From assembly GCA_030531645.1 (NCBI GenBank), contig JAUNNB010000003.1, positions 24,038 through 88,037 on the forward strand: DNA of 64,000 nt. Reading direction: 5' to 3'. This DNA is from Candidatus Saccharimonadota bacterium. Its GTDB lineage: Bacteria > Patescibacteriota > Saccharimonadia > Saccharimonadales > Saccharimonadaceae. A program made the position numbers and the translations under genes. Shown in pieces: positions 32,785-42,263 of this stretch. Positions within the stretch are counted from its first letter, which is position 1; each line of letters opens with the position of its first letter. A model generated the notes under the pieces. It did not search any database. It saw only the letters and a list, made by a program, of their open reading frames with translations, and was not told where the DNA came from.

Positions 32785-33609
32785 TTAATAATTCATATAT
32801 TTCATAAGATCATCAAGACTATAGGAATCGTAGTCACCATAGCTACCACCGCTAGTTTGGCTCTTAACATAAATATACTCAGCAGTATAGTTAATAATAA
32901 GAAGTGCCATGAGTGTGAAGAAGAAGGCGAAAACTTTTGCATCTCCTTCGAAACCAAAGACTTCGGTCATAATCTGAATGAATACGATATACATGAGATA
33001 TTCGCCAGCTAAACGAGCGAAGTAGGCGCCGGTTGACCAGAAGATGCCTAGAAGTGGCGCGATAATGAAATATCCGAGAATATATGGTATCGCGGCGGAA
33101 GCGGTTACGCTAAGCGCTAATTGATACGAAATATCTTTCTTAAGAATCTTACCTACGATAAAGAAGCCAAGTGCAACGGCAGCGACAATCGCAGCATAGC
33201 GAATAAGTGGAATGATTGTATGGTTCACCCAATTAAAGCGTTTGTCGTCGAGGTTTTCCCACACAACCTTAGTTGTTTCATGCTTTTTATAATTGTCATC
33301 GTATTCATATCCTTTAACGACGATGGCATTGGCAATAGAGTTAACGAGACTAAGAATGGTCATAGCTGCTACTACTATGACACCAAGGATTAATGAATTT
33401 TTGGTGCTACCGAGTTTTTTGCGCTCTAATCTAAAAGTCTTAATTGGATGAATTAGAACTGAGATGATAAATGAGAAAAAGTTAAGCGTAGTATTATCAA
33501 CGTCAGCAGATGCACTATTGGCTACTGTTGGTTGCGGTGTTGGGGCACTAGGTGCCGGGTTAGGTGCTGAAGCTGCTGGAGCTTCTGGGGTTGGAGTGGT
33601 TGGTTCCAT
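32785..33609 (-). CDS. Polytopic membrane protein, Yip1-like
   Basis: 274 residues. The first 40 residues are Pro/Ala/Thr-rich; then about five or six membrane helices (near 45-60, 72-95, 135-155, 170-195, 200-220, 230-250). The hydrophobic layout, with HPIKTFRLERKK after the first segment, resembles Yip1/DUF1282 family proteins, a tentative call. The ATG overlaps the stop of the zinc-ribbon gene by one base, so it is the third gene of an SPFH/zinc-ribbon/membrane operon. Confidence 0.65.
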   Translation of the reverse strand: MEPTTPTPEAPAASAPNPAPSAPTPQPTVANSASADVDNTTLNFFSFIISVLIHPIKTFRLERKKLGSTKNSLILGVIVVAAMTILSLVNSIANAIVVKGYEYDDNYKKHETTKVVWENLDDKRFNWVNHTIIPLIRYAAIVAAVALGFFIVGKILKKDISYQLALSVTASAAIPYILGYFIIAPLLGIFWSTGAYFARLAGEYLMYIVFIQIMTEVFGFEGDAKVFAFFFTLMALLIINYTAEYIYVKSQTSGGSYGDYDSYSLDDLMKYMNY

Positions 33610-35078
33610 TAAATATTACCTCCTTTATTATTAAATTTATCGATTTGGTTAAAAACTTGTCCATTCATGAAATTGGTCGTTAGCTTTGAAATAGCATCAT
33701 TAGAGCGACTTGAGACGGCTGTATTGTTATATCCGCTAACAACTGGTGAGCGGAGTTTTTTGCGTTTTTCAATAAACTTATCAACTTTTTTCAGATTTTT
33801 AACTTCTTTCTTAGTTTCAGTCTCATGACAATGACGGGCATTAATATTGCGATAGCGCAGATACATAATGAAGTAGAAAAGTGGGCCGACAAGCAAGAAC
33901 ACCAGTGTTCCCTCAGAGCTCTTAGAAGGTCGGAAACCGAAGATGGCGAGAGCACCTAGAATCTCAATGAGTGCCGATATAAGCAGTAGCTTCGGCTGAT
34001 GAATCGGGACTGAACCCATTACTTCCTTAGTGCGAGCGTTTACGGCAACATAGTGGAGTAAGGATTCTTCTCCTTTTTTCTGCTGGTAGCTATAAAGCCA
34101 AACTGGAAGATAGGCAGATTGCCACTGCTGACCATGAGCCTCGAATTTCTGAGTGTTCCATGCCACGCCGCGATCATAATGAGCGAGTGATTCATTGGCG
34201 GCAAAGCGTGCAACATCAGTAGCTTCGTTCCTAGCGATTTCTTTCAAATCGTCGATATTAGTATCGCGTTTTTCGGAGGTGAAACCGCGTAGATAGTTTG
34301 CATTAAAGCAAACACAGTTTTCTGTATCAAAAGGCATAATTGCATTGATGACGTTATTAGTAGAATCTTTGCTATTGTGTAATTTATCGGCACTTGATTC
34401 AAGGGAAAGTCCATGAATTAGAATATCGAAATCGCGCTCGACGTGATAAGCGTCTGCGTCGTAATAATGTTTCTTATTATTCCCTGATCCAACCGTATAA
34501 CTACGGGTTTGATGTTCGCCAGTGCCAGAGAAACTAGCGTGCCCGTTAACATCAATCAACATATACGGGAAGTAGACGCCGCAAATATTCTCGGTGGTAA
34601 ATTCGGCTTTAAACTTTGGATGCGCAAAGAATTTTCGTTTTTCGACAAATTTCCTAATTTCCGCCTCGGCGTCAGCTTTAGTAACGCCAAACGGTAAGAC
34701 AACATCTGGAATAGCGCCGTTAGGAAGCTGGTTATTAATACTCAATGTATTACGGCACCAGTGGCAGCGAGCTTGCGTGGTTTCATCTGCTTCGATGACA
34801 ACTTCTGCGCCGCAAGATTCGCATTTCAAAGTCACCATTAGTTTGGAATCTGCGGACTTTGAGATATCGCTTGCACCAGAACCAATAACTTCACCTTTAA
34901 GCTCTTCGAGATTCTCGACCATTCCCTTAACTTTGTCGAGATTAAATTCGAAACGACAAAAATTACAGCGAAGTTTGCCGGTTTTTAAATTAGTTGAGAT
35001 ATCAGTGGCACCACAGGATGGGCATTTGACTTGCCCATCCTTGTTGTCTGTATCGGTTTGAACAACTTTGCGTGCCAT
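33609..35078 (-). CDS. Zinc-ribbon membrane protein (YdjG/YdjH-like)
   Basis: 489 residues. Two zinc ribbons at the N-terminus: CPSC...CNFC (about 19-41) and CESC...CHWC (about 84-107), the TFIIB-like pattern. A cytoplasmic middle domain (about 120-340) follows, then two membrane helices near 357-374 and 385-402, and a basic tail. It lies eight bases after the SPFH gene. In Bacillus subtilis the YdjG/YdjH zinc-ribbon proteins and SPFH protein YdjI accompany PspA as a membrane-stress module; this pair looks like a reduced version without PspA in the operon. Confidence 0.78.
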   Translation of the reverse strand: MARKVVQTDTDNKDGQVKCPSCGATDISTNLKTGKLRCNFCRFEFNLDKVKGMVENLEELKGEVIGSGASDISKSADSKLMVTLKCESCGAEVVIEADETTQARCHWCRNTLSINNQLPNGAIPDVVLPFGVTKADAEAEIRKFVEKRKFFAHPKFKAEFTTENICGVYFPYMLIDVNGHASFSGTGEHQTRSYTVGSGNNKKHYYDADAYHVERDFDILIHGLSLESSADKLHNSKDSTNNVINAIMPFDTENCVCFNANYLRGFTSEKRDTNIDDLKEIARNEATDVARFAANESLAHYDRGVAWNTQKFEAHGQQWQSAYLPVWLYSYQQKKGEESLLHYVAVNARTKEVMGSVPIHQPKLLLISALIEILGALAIFGFRPSKSSEGTLVFLLVGPLFYFIMYLRYRNINARHCHETETKKEVKNLKKVDKFIEKRKKLRSPVVSGYNNTAVSSRSNDAISKLTTNFMNGQVFNQIDKFNNKGGNI

Positions 35079-35086
35079 TAGTAGCC

Positions 35087-36214
35087 TTATTGTTCTGCTG
35101 GAGTTTCTGGTTCAGCAGGTGTTTCAGGAGCGGCTGGAGCTTCTGGAGCGGCACCAAAACCTGGCTGGTAGCTAGGTGGAGTGTTTGGCTGTTGCATAGT
35201 GCCCATCATGCCACCAGCAGCGTTCATGCCCATGCCCATGAAGGCCATGCCAGCACCACCACCATTTTCACCGGCAGCTTGCATACCACGGGCAGCAGCT
35301 TGTTGCATAAAGGCGTTGCCACGAGCGCCTGAGAGAGCGTCAGCTTTCTTGACGTCTTTCATGAGTTCCTTGGTATCGGCATCATACTCGATAGAAAGGA
35401 TTGCGGTTTTAACAATTTCGAGACCGCGATCAGATTTCCATTGATAACCTGCTTCAACAGCAGCTGAGAGAGATTGAGCAAAACCAACTTGGTCGCCCTG
35501 AATCTTGGCCATACGATTGCCCTTAGAAGGATCGTTGGTATAGTTAGACAAAGCTGAGCCAAGTGAGCCAACAACTTCATTGAAGAGCTGGGTTGCAGCG
35601 TCGTTGTCCATATCTGCGAAGTCGAAGATTGGAGCATCAGCAGAAATATACTTAGCTGGAACAAAGTTCTTGATGAAGAGAAGTGGATCGACAATCTTCA
35701 AGGTGTAGGTACCACGAGTGATAGCGCCAACCTGAGTGCCAAAGTAAGCATCATCCCAGTAGATTTCAGACTGAGTGCCGAACTTGTTGTTTGGGATTTC
35801 CTTGAGATTGACATAGAAAGCGAGTTGCTGAGAACCTGGCTGACCACCAAATTTAATACGTTCCCAAGTTTGTTTAATGACAGGACCAACTACACCATCA
35901 CCAGCAAAGATGGATTGTGAATTTGGGTCGTTAGAACGAAATTCGAAACCACCTGGTTCGGAAACGATACCGGTAATCTGACCATCCTGAACTGTGATAA
36001 GAGCAGTTCCTTCTGGAACAATAATCTTTGAACCATCACTAATGATATTCTCTGAACCCTTTGTGTTTTCACCACGGCCAGCGTTTTCACCGGATGGAAC
36101 AGCTTGAAAAATGGCTGCAGTGCCTGGAACATCTGGACGAGGAGCATAAAAATCCTTCCACTGATCAGCGAATGTGCCACCGAGTGCGCCAGAAAATGCT
36201 TTGATAAAACCCAT
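35087..36214 (-). CDS. SPFH-domain protein (YdjI-like)
   Basis: 375 residues. Begins MGFIKAFSGALGGTFADQWK, followed by an SPFH/virion-core-like domain (about 40-290): VPEGTALITVQDGQI, GGFEF, TRGTYTLKIVDPLLFIKNFVP, and a helical segment. A Gly/Met-rich region (about 305-340) and a Pro/Glu/Ala tail follow. No strong membrane helix, so probably peripheral on the cytoplasmic face. First gene of the three-gene operon with the zinc-ribbon and Yip1-like proteins. A GAAAAT leader and a nearby upstream AT-rich promoter are shared with the divergent lipoprotein region. Confidence 0.83.
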   Translation of the reverse strand: MGFIKAFSGALGGTFADQWKDFYAPRPDVPGTAAIFQAVPSGENAGRGENTKGSENIISDGSKIIVPEGTALITVQDGQITGIVSEPGGFEFRSNDPNSQSIFAGDGVVGPVIKQTWERIKFGGQPGSQQLAFYVNLKEIPNNKFGTQSEIYWDDAYFGTQVGAITRGTYTLKIVDPLLFIKNFVPAKYISADAPIFDFADMDNDAATQLFNEVVGSLGSALSNYTNDPSKGNRMAKIQGDQVGFAQSLSAAVEAGYQWKSDRGLEIVKTAILSIEYDADTKELMKDVKKADALSGARGNAFMQQAAARGMQAAGENGGGAGMAFMGMGMNAAGGMMGTMQQPNTPPSYQPGFGAAPEAPAAPETPAEPETPAEQ

Positions 36215-36296
36215 TATTTTCCTTATCTGTCGACAACGACTTTTATTTAGCTTATATATTTATTATATCATACGTGTTTTGATAAACCTCTTATGT

Positions 36297-36325
36297 TTGG
36301 AAATAGGGGTAGAAAATGGTATAAT
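36297..36325 (+). promoter_or_regulatory. Promoter of the lipoprotein gene
   Basis: TTGGAA (36297-36302), 17-base spacer, TATAAT (36320-36325). The leader is about 85 bases and ends in AAAAGGAGG. Confidence 0.72.
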
Positions 36326-36417
36326 AGAGGCTGAGAAAAATTATCATGTTGTTTGTGTTAGGTGGGAGCACACTAGCACTGTAGTTAATCTGGATCTTTA
36401 GAAAAGGAGGATTTATG

Positions 36418-37887
36418 ATGGAAAGAGTATTATTCCCAAGAACTCGTAAGCCCTTGGCGATGCTCCTGACGTTGATACTGGCCTTTACTTTTACGGCCTG
36501 CGGAAGCTCGGAGCAAACAACTGCCACAACAGAATCTCAGCAACCCGTAATCGAAGTCGAGACTACACAGCAGCCCGAAACTCCGGAGCCTACAGAGGAA
36601 CCGGAAGTCAAAGTTGAAGCCGTGAAGGAACCGACCGAGCCATCTGCTACAAGAGGAGAGATTATCGAAGCTCTGTTTGAGTACGCAGGTGAGCCTGTCG
36701 TTGATATTGCGCCATTCATGGAGTACGAAGACTTCCCTAGATATAAGTTTACTGATATCGAGGAAGGAACACCTCTCGCACTTTGGTATGGCTATGCAAT
36801 ACATGCGGCTGGTGCCGACGAAAATGCAGATGGCACCTATACTTACGATGCAGATGCACCGGTGACCCGAATGTTTCTCGCAAGTGTTTTAATCGAAGAC
36901 ATGGCAAATCGAGCATTCCCGTTTACGGATGTTTGCCAGAGTTCGGAACCCGTAACTGACGTAGAGTATGGAACTGACTTTTATCATCGCAACATCGCCT
37001 ATTTGATGCAGTGTGGAGTCATAACTCCAGCATCGAATGCTGCAAATGTGAACCCGGAAGCTGTTTCGGATACAGATTTGTGCCCGGATGCAGAAGTAAC
37101 AAAAGATGAAGCAATGGCTTCGATTGCAGCATACAAGAGCACTCTGGAAGAAGTTGGAGTTTCCGGCGTAATTGCTACGCAATACAATGTAACTCGTGAT
37201 GGTAAATTTGCATCGGCTTTGAATTTGACTGATGAGAAGCCGACACAGGTGGCTCAGCAGCCGACAGAAACAGCACCGTCTACTACTGAGAAACCAGCCG
37301 ATCAGCCGGCAAACACGGAGACAAGTACGCCGCCGACAGCTGCCACTGGAGTAGAGACAAATGCTCCTGGAATTAGCGGATATGGATTTTCGCCAAATGT
37401 TACACTAAATACCCCGTATCCTATTACCACGATCTGCAAAAATGATAGCAGTAGAACTGCAAGCGGGACTGTGACTTTTACAGGATACTCCAGAAGATCT
37501 CTTGGCAATGGATACGATGAAATCACTGTGACGATTTTCGAGACATACCCCGACCAAAACGCCGTTGCTTATGGCATTAGAACACTGTTTAGTGTTACAG
37601 ACTATTATCTGTATGAGGAAGGGACTATAAACGAAGATTTTCTTGACGGTAGGCATGGGACTTTTTCTCTCACATACAATGGAAAAGTCTATGACAAATG
37701 CAGTGTGAGTGATGGAGGAGCCCAGGAGCTTGATGGCTCAGGAACAGCTGTTAATGATAATATTTACATCACCGTTAAGGTTCCTTCTGGCTATGACGGA
37801 ATTGTTGTGTGGGTGGCTCAGCATCCTGGAACTGCAATAGGAACTTTGTCAAAACTTTCAAATGTAATGATCTTCCGTTGTAATTAA
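36418..37887 (+). CDS. Secreted lipoprotein-like protein with SLH-like region
   Basis: 489 residues from the second of two tandem ATGs, seven bases after AAAAGGAGG. A signal peptide with lipobox-like FTFTAC (Cys near 23), a Thr/Glu/Pro linker (25-75), then about 80-240 with repeats resembling S-layer-homology domains (TRGEIIEALFEYAG, FTDIEEGTPLALWYGYAI, ADAPVTRMFLASVL). A second Thr/Pro linker and a C-terminal beta-rich domain follow. GGA and AGA codons look commoner than in the neighbours, and the whole looks Firmicutes-like, so acquisition is possible. Monocistronic with its own terminator. Confidence 0.72.
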   Translation: MERVLFPRTRKPLAMLLTLILAFTFTACGSSEQTTATTESQQPVIEVETTQQPETPEPTEEPEVKVEAVKEPTEPSATRGEIIEALFEYAGEPVVDIAPFMEYEDFPRYKFTDIEEGTPLALWYGYAIHAAGADENADGTYTYDADAPVTRMFLASVLIEDMANRAFPFTDVCQSSEPVTDVEYGTDFYHRNIAYLMQCGVITPASNAANVNPEAVSDTDLCPDAEVTKDEAMASIAAYKSTLEEVGVSGVIATQYNVTRDGKFASALNLTDEKPTQVAQQPTETAPSTTEKPADQPANTETSTPPTAATGVETNAPGISGYGFSPNVTLNTPYPITTICKNDSSRTASGTVTFTGYSRRSLGNGYDEITVTIFETYPDQNAVAYGIRTLFSVTDYYLYEEGTINEDFLDGRHGTFSLTYNGKVYDKCSVSDGGAQELDGSGTAVNDNIYITVKVPSGYDGIVVWVAQHPGTAIGTLSKLSNVMIFRCN

Positions 37888-37895
37888 TTCCCTTG

Positions 37896-37930
37896 ATGGC
37901 TAGCTCAGATGAGCTAGCCATTTTATTTTT
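37896..37930 (+). terminator. Intrinsic terminator after the lipoprotein gene
   Basis: ATGGCTAGCTC/GAGCTAGCCAT 11-bp stem, AGAT loop, then TTTTATTTTT. Confidence 0.93.
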
Positions 37931-37987
37931 GCAAAATTTCCTAAAACGCTATTGGTTTTTTAGAATCCATGATATAATTGCCTTACG

Positions 37988-38659
37988 ATGGGTCTAAAGA
38001 AAAGTAATAAGGTCGATGTTTCTAATGTCGACAAAAGTAATGAACGAAAACCAAAAATTGACAAAGTTGTGATTCTTGCAATTGCGGGTGTTGCAGTATT
38101 AGTAATAACATTTGTAGTGTTGCTTTGCGTATTCATAGCAACAAGAAATAATGAAACTTCCGATTCTGATGAAAACCGAGAAGGTATCATCAAGACTGAG
38201 GACGGTTATTATATAGAACCGGGCGAGGAAGTGAAGATTGATAGCAGTATCGATTTAAACGAAGCCACTGGTAATCTAGCATATTTATACGTTCGAAAGG
38301 TCTTACTCCAAGACAATAATATGTACGATGGAGTTCTTGACGAGGACCAAGACGAAGAAAAAATCCGCAAAACTATGGCCAATATCGATCAGATTATTAG
38401 CGACAACAATTTCTCAGACCAAAATCTCTTAGACATCATCTCGACCGAAAAAGCAAAAGTATATATTAATTTCAATGATACTGAAGGTGGTTGGAATATA
38501 TTAAAGACTCTCGTAGAAAAAGAAGGAACAATGCCTAACAGTGTAAAGTATTGTTTCTATTATGCTATGATGGCTTATCATCGTGCAAATGGCAACGATA
38601 GCGAAGTAAAAGTAATGCAGGAAAAGATTGATGCTCTTCCTGAGAGTTCATGGAGCTAA
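37988..38659 (+). CDS. Single-span membrane protein heading the pilin operon
   Basis: Not recognised. 223 residues: a basic N-terminus (1-24), one membrane helix at about 26-49, a short acidic linker, and an outer helical domain (about 85-220) that looks like TPR-type repeats. A TATAAT box lies nine bases before the ATG. It starts the operon leading to the giant surface protein, three bases upstream of it. It could be an assembly or anchoring factor. Confidence 0.7.
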   Translation: MGLKKSNKVDVSNVDKSNERKPKIDKVVILAIAGVAVLVITFVVLLCVFIATRNNETSDSDENREGIIKTEDGYYIEPGEEVKIDSSIDLNEATGNLAYLYVRKVLLQDNNMYDGVLDEDQDEEKIRKTMANIDQIISDNNFSDQNLLDIISTEKAKVYINFNDTEGGWNILKTLVEKEGTMPNSVKYCFYYAMMAYHRANGNDSEVKVMQEKIDALPESSWS

Positions 38660-38662
38660 TTT

Positions 38663-41600
38663 ATGAAAAATTTATTTAGGCGCAAAATCACATTAGACAA
38701 AGCTCCGAGAAGGAAGCGTAATTACTTTGAACGAAAAACTGTGGCTATAGCTAGCATTTTCGTTGGTATTGCATTATTGGTTGGCTCCGTTTGTACTTTC
38801 TCCATTATGAAGAATACCGGTGTATTTGGTGCTGGCGAACACAGTAACTACGACCCAGACTGTACTGGATCTGGTTGTGATTCTGATACAGACGTGAAGT
38901 ACACCACATGTAGCGGTACTCCTGGACGTATTTGTTATACAGATTCCAAGGCGGTTTCTGGCTTCTCATGGATTTTCATTCCGATTTCTGCACATGGCGG
39001 AACGTTTGCCTATAGCAGTCTTCCTGCCATCCTGGTGAAGCTTACAGCACCTGGTGTACCGGCACAGGTAAGTGGTTGTGAGGGTGCAAACGGTGTTTAT
39101 CTCTTTGCTCGCAACCTCTATAGGGTAGGTGATAAATCAAAGGGCGTCGCAGATGCTCCTTATCCATATCTAGCTGGTCCAGAAAGTACAAGAAATTACA
39201 ACGGTAACTACCAGAATTTCGGCTACAGCTGGTCTGATGGTTCTTATGAAGTTGACGAAAGCGAGGCAAAAGAAGCATACGAGGCCGCAAAACAATCCGG
39301 CAAACTTGGTTCTGCTTATTCATGGGATAACCTTTCTTGGTTCTGTGCTTGGGGTGAAACTCCTCCACCACATACTAACGATCCATTTGATTGTTCTGAT
39401 ATCGTAGGTCTTGACAATGGTACACCAAACTATGGTAACACTTGGGGTGATGCCTATGTAAAGAACCTCACTGCTACTGACACTATGAATAGATACTCCT
39501 CAAACGAAGGTGGTGGACGCCTCAGCAACGGTTGGCTTGACAATTACACGTTTGCTAAGCAGGGCGATAGTATCCAGTTTAGGGAGAGGTTATGTTCTGC
39601 GGCCATGAAGGTCTCGGGGACAGGAATAACATCATTGTATGAAAACCGAGATAATGATGATGGTATTGGTATTTGGGGTGGTGGTTCCGCAAAAGCCTTC
39701 GGCCAGCACAATGCTGGTGCAGTGAATGTTCACTTTGCCCTTTCTGCTCAGCCTGGTACCGGCGGAATCAGTAAATTCCTCTTTGATACCAATGCTCCAC
39801 ACTATGGCGTGGAGTCTACACCTCCGACTTGGTATTCAGCTAACCAGAACGCCCAGAAGGGCTTCGATCAGGTTCTAACTGATTTGCCTAGCAAAGATAG
39901 GCATAGTTGGGGCTTCCAAATCTTCTCTCCTTCTGAAGCTGCTGGTACCGAATATAAATGTGACCTTGAATATACCATAAATAATAAGAATACATTTGCC
40001 AACCCAGGATATCAGGTATCTGGTTATGCTAGTAAGGATAAGATTTCTGACTGTCCAAAACAGGAGGCTCCTACGAGAATATATCCTGATAATAATATGA
40101 TTGGCAAAACAATCACCCAGAGGATTTTCTGGAATAACATCGTAGGCTTCGAACAACTTAAAGGTAATGATAATATCTCTGGCGCTTGCCGTTATACCGG
40201 TAGCGAATGCGGTAGGTATGATATCGTAGAGAATACTCGTAGATCTACTTCTTGGAACCGTTTCACAAACACCAAGGATAATCCACACGCTTATAATTAC
40301 GGCGAATATGAAGACGTAAAAGCCGCAGCTGGACCTTGGGGTTGGCATAAGGCCGGCTGTTCAATTCCTAGCTGTAACTATGCTGGTTGTTGTACTTACT
40401 TTACTGGTCAATATGGCCAAACTACAGATGGCCATGGTAACGTTACTGGTACGTATCCAATCTATGCAACGACCGCCGAATGGGATGGTAGCCATGGTAG
40501 CTGTTGTGTTGACCAATATATTATTGATGCTGACCCTTGGTATACACCACTTTATTGGTATGACCAAACTGCATACCAAGGCAAAGAATATGAAACTGAC
40601 TCGGCGACCCTCTATATTCCTTACAACTTCTCAACTTCGGCAAGCGCAGAAACTATTCAGAGTAAGGTCGTCTATGGTGGTACTGGCGTGAAGACTAACT
40701 GGGCATTCTCAATCAATCCAAAGGCAAACAAATACACCTCAACCTTTGGCTATGCCACGATTACTCCATCTTCAACGAAGGTCCAAGTGGTGGAATTCAT
40801 CCTCGATGAAAATGCTACTACCGTGCGTGATGGTAATCGTAACGCAAGTGGCGTGTCTAGCGTCTGTGAATACTTCGGATTTAGTGAGGGTGATTCATGC
40901 CGCTACATGTACAAGCACAACGGTTCACTCAACCTAACTGGCGACTACGCTGGTGAACGTTACACAGGTTCGGCCGTTCGTACCATCCCAGATACTGATG
41001 TTGGTAAGAAATACTGCGTAGCAATCGGTATCTATCCAGCAGATAGCTTGAACTGGCAAAGTGCAACTGCCGCATTACTCAAAGGTATCGGTATGCAAGG
41101 TGGTAACACTTGGAATATTACAAGCCCACAATGCCGTACTATTTCAAAGAAGCCAAACTTCCAGGTCTGGAATGGTGGTATCTATTCGCCAAATAGCATA
41201 ACGACTTCTGTATCAAAGAAGATTGTGGGCGCGAAGCTAGATGGTTCAACAGAACCACAGTGCACAGGGCTCCATCCTTCACTTTCGGATTGTACTTCCT
41301 ATATTGCAAGTAAATCCAATACATTTGGTTCTTGGGATGGACAACTCATTCTCTCCAAGAATGACGTTAGTGGTATGGCTTCAGCTGCAGCATTTGGCTA
41401 CAATGGCAATAATGTGACTAACTCTTACAACTTCGCGCTGAAGGGTGGTAACTCATCCAATGCAAATATGAGTACGATATCTAAGCTTACCGTTGCTAAC
41501 TCCGGATCTTATGGTAACGCTGGTGGTATTAGACTCACCGATTCAATTATTACACGTCTCAAAGCTCGCTATATGAATCTTGATTCAAATACAAGTACCC

Positions 41601-42262
41601 ACAAGAATACAAATGTGAACGGTGATGGCTTGGAATATTGGTACTATAGCGGCAACGCTACCCTCGGCAATATTATGCGCAATACTATCGCGAAGCGCGC
41701 TGATGGTACTTATGGTGATAACACTCTCGTCATCCAGGTGAACGGAAATCTTACGATTAACGGCAACATCTGTTATGGTTCCGCCCAATGTTATAGCAAT
41801 AGCACTGTGTTAAATAGCTACAGCGATACTCGTGCTAACAGCATCGCAGCTCTACCACAGATTCTAATCTTCGCGAAGAATATTACGATTAACGATAATG
41901 TCACTCGTATTGACGCATGGATGATTACGACTGGTGATGGTTCAACTGGCACTTCCGCTGGTACCATCAAGACCTGTAATATCGATAAGCCAAGCTCAGA
42001 ACAGTGTAACCAAACACTCGTAGTGAACGGTCCACTTTACGCAAAGACTTTACTACTCAAGCGTACTGCTGGTTCCCTCCCTGGCGGCGGATCATATGAG
42101 GGTGGTAGCGTGCTCAACCAGAATCTAACTAACGATGGTTCGATTACTCCAGGTGAAATCTTTAACCTCCGTGCAGATGCATATCTCTGGGCCTACAATC
42201 AGGCACAGCGTTACAGTGAAGCAGTCGTGACATATAGCCGTGAACTGGCTCCGAGGTACTAA
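38663..42262 (+). CDS. Giant Cys-rich surface protein, candidate pilus-tip adhesin
   Basis: 1199 residues, the largest gene here. A basic N-terminus with a membrane helix at about 27-48, then an outer region rich in Gly, Ser, Asn, Thr, Tyr, Trp and more than 25 cysteines (for example GCSIPSCNYAGCCTYF), suggesting many disulfides. The C-terminal part (about 950-1199) has repeated Asn/Ile/Thr strands (NGNLTINGNICYG, FAKNITINDNVT) like a beta-helix and ends SRELAPRY. No catalytic motif seen. Directly upstream of three prepilins and a PilX-like gene, the place PilY1-type adhesins occupy in other operons, but there is no visible PilY1 beta-propeller. Confidence 0.75.
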   Translation: MKNLFRRKITLDKAPRRKRNYFERKTVAIASIFVGIALLVGSVCTFSIMKNTGVFGAGEHSNYDPDCTGSGCDSDTDVKYTTCSGTPGRICYTDSKAVSGFSWIFIPISAHGGTFAYSSLPAILVKLTAPGVPAQVSGCEGANGVYLFARNLYRVGDKSKGVADAPYPYLAGPESTRNYNGNYQNFGYSWSDGSYEVDESEAKEAYEAAKQSGKLGSAYSWDNLSWFCAWGETPPPHTNDPFDCSDIVGLDNGTPNYGNTWGDAYVKNLTATDTMNRYSSNEGGGRLSNGWLDNYTFAKQGDSIQFRERLCSAAMKVSGTGITSLYENRDNDDGIGIWGGGSAKAFGQHNAGAVNVHFALSAQPGTGGISKFLFDTNAPHYGVESTPPTWYSANQNAQKGFDQVLTDLPSKDRHSWGFQIFSPSEAAGTEYKCDLEYTINNKNTFANPGYQVSGYASKDKISDCPKQEAPTRIYPDNNMIGKTITQRIFWNNIVGFEQLKGNDNISGACRYTGSECGRYDIVENTRRSTSWNRFTNTKDNPHAYNYGEYEDVKAAAGPWGWHKAGCSIPSCNYAGCCTYFTGQYGQTTDGHGNVTGTYPIYATTAEWDGSHGSCCVDQYIIDADPWYTPLYWYDQTAYQGKEYETDSATLYIPYNFSTSASAETIQSKVVYGGTGVKTNWAFSINPKANKYTSTFGYATITPSSTKVQVVEFILDENATTVRDGNRNASGVSSVCEYFGFSEGDSCRYMYKHNGSLNLTGDYAGERYTGSAVRTIPDTDVGKKYCVAIGIYPADSLNWQSATAALLKGIGMQGGNTWNITSPQCRTISKKPNFQVWNGGIYSPNSITTSVSKKIVGAKLDGSTEPQCTGLHPSLSDCTSYIASKSNTFGSWDGQLILSKNDVSGMASAAAFGYNGNNVTNSYNFALKGGNSSNANMSTISKLTVANSGSYGNAGGIRLTDSIITRLKARYMNLDSNTSTHKNTNVNGDGLEYWYYSGNATLGNIMRNTIAKRADGTYGDNTLVIQVNGNLTINGNICYGSAQCYSNSTVLNSYSDTRANSIAALPQILIFAKNITINDNVTRIDAWMITTGDGSTGTSAGTIKTCNIDKPSSEQCNQTLVVNGPLYAKTLLLKRTAGSLPGGGSYEGGSVLNQNLTNDGSITPGEIFNLRADAYLWAYNQAQRYSEAVVTYSRELAPRY

Positions 42263-42263
42263 A

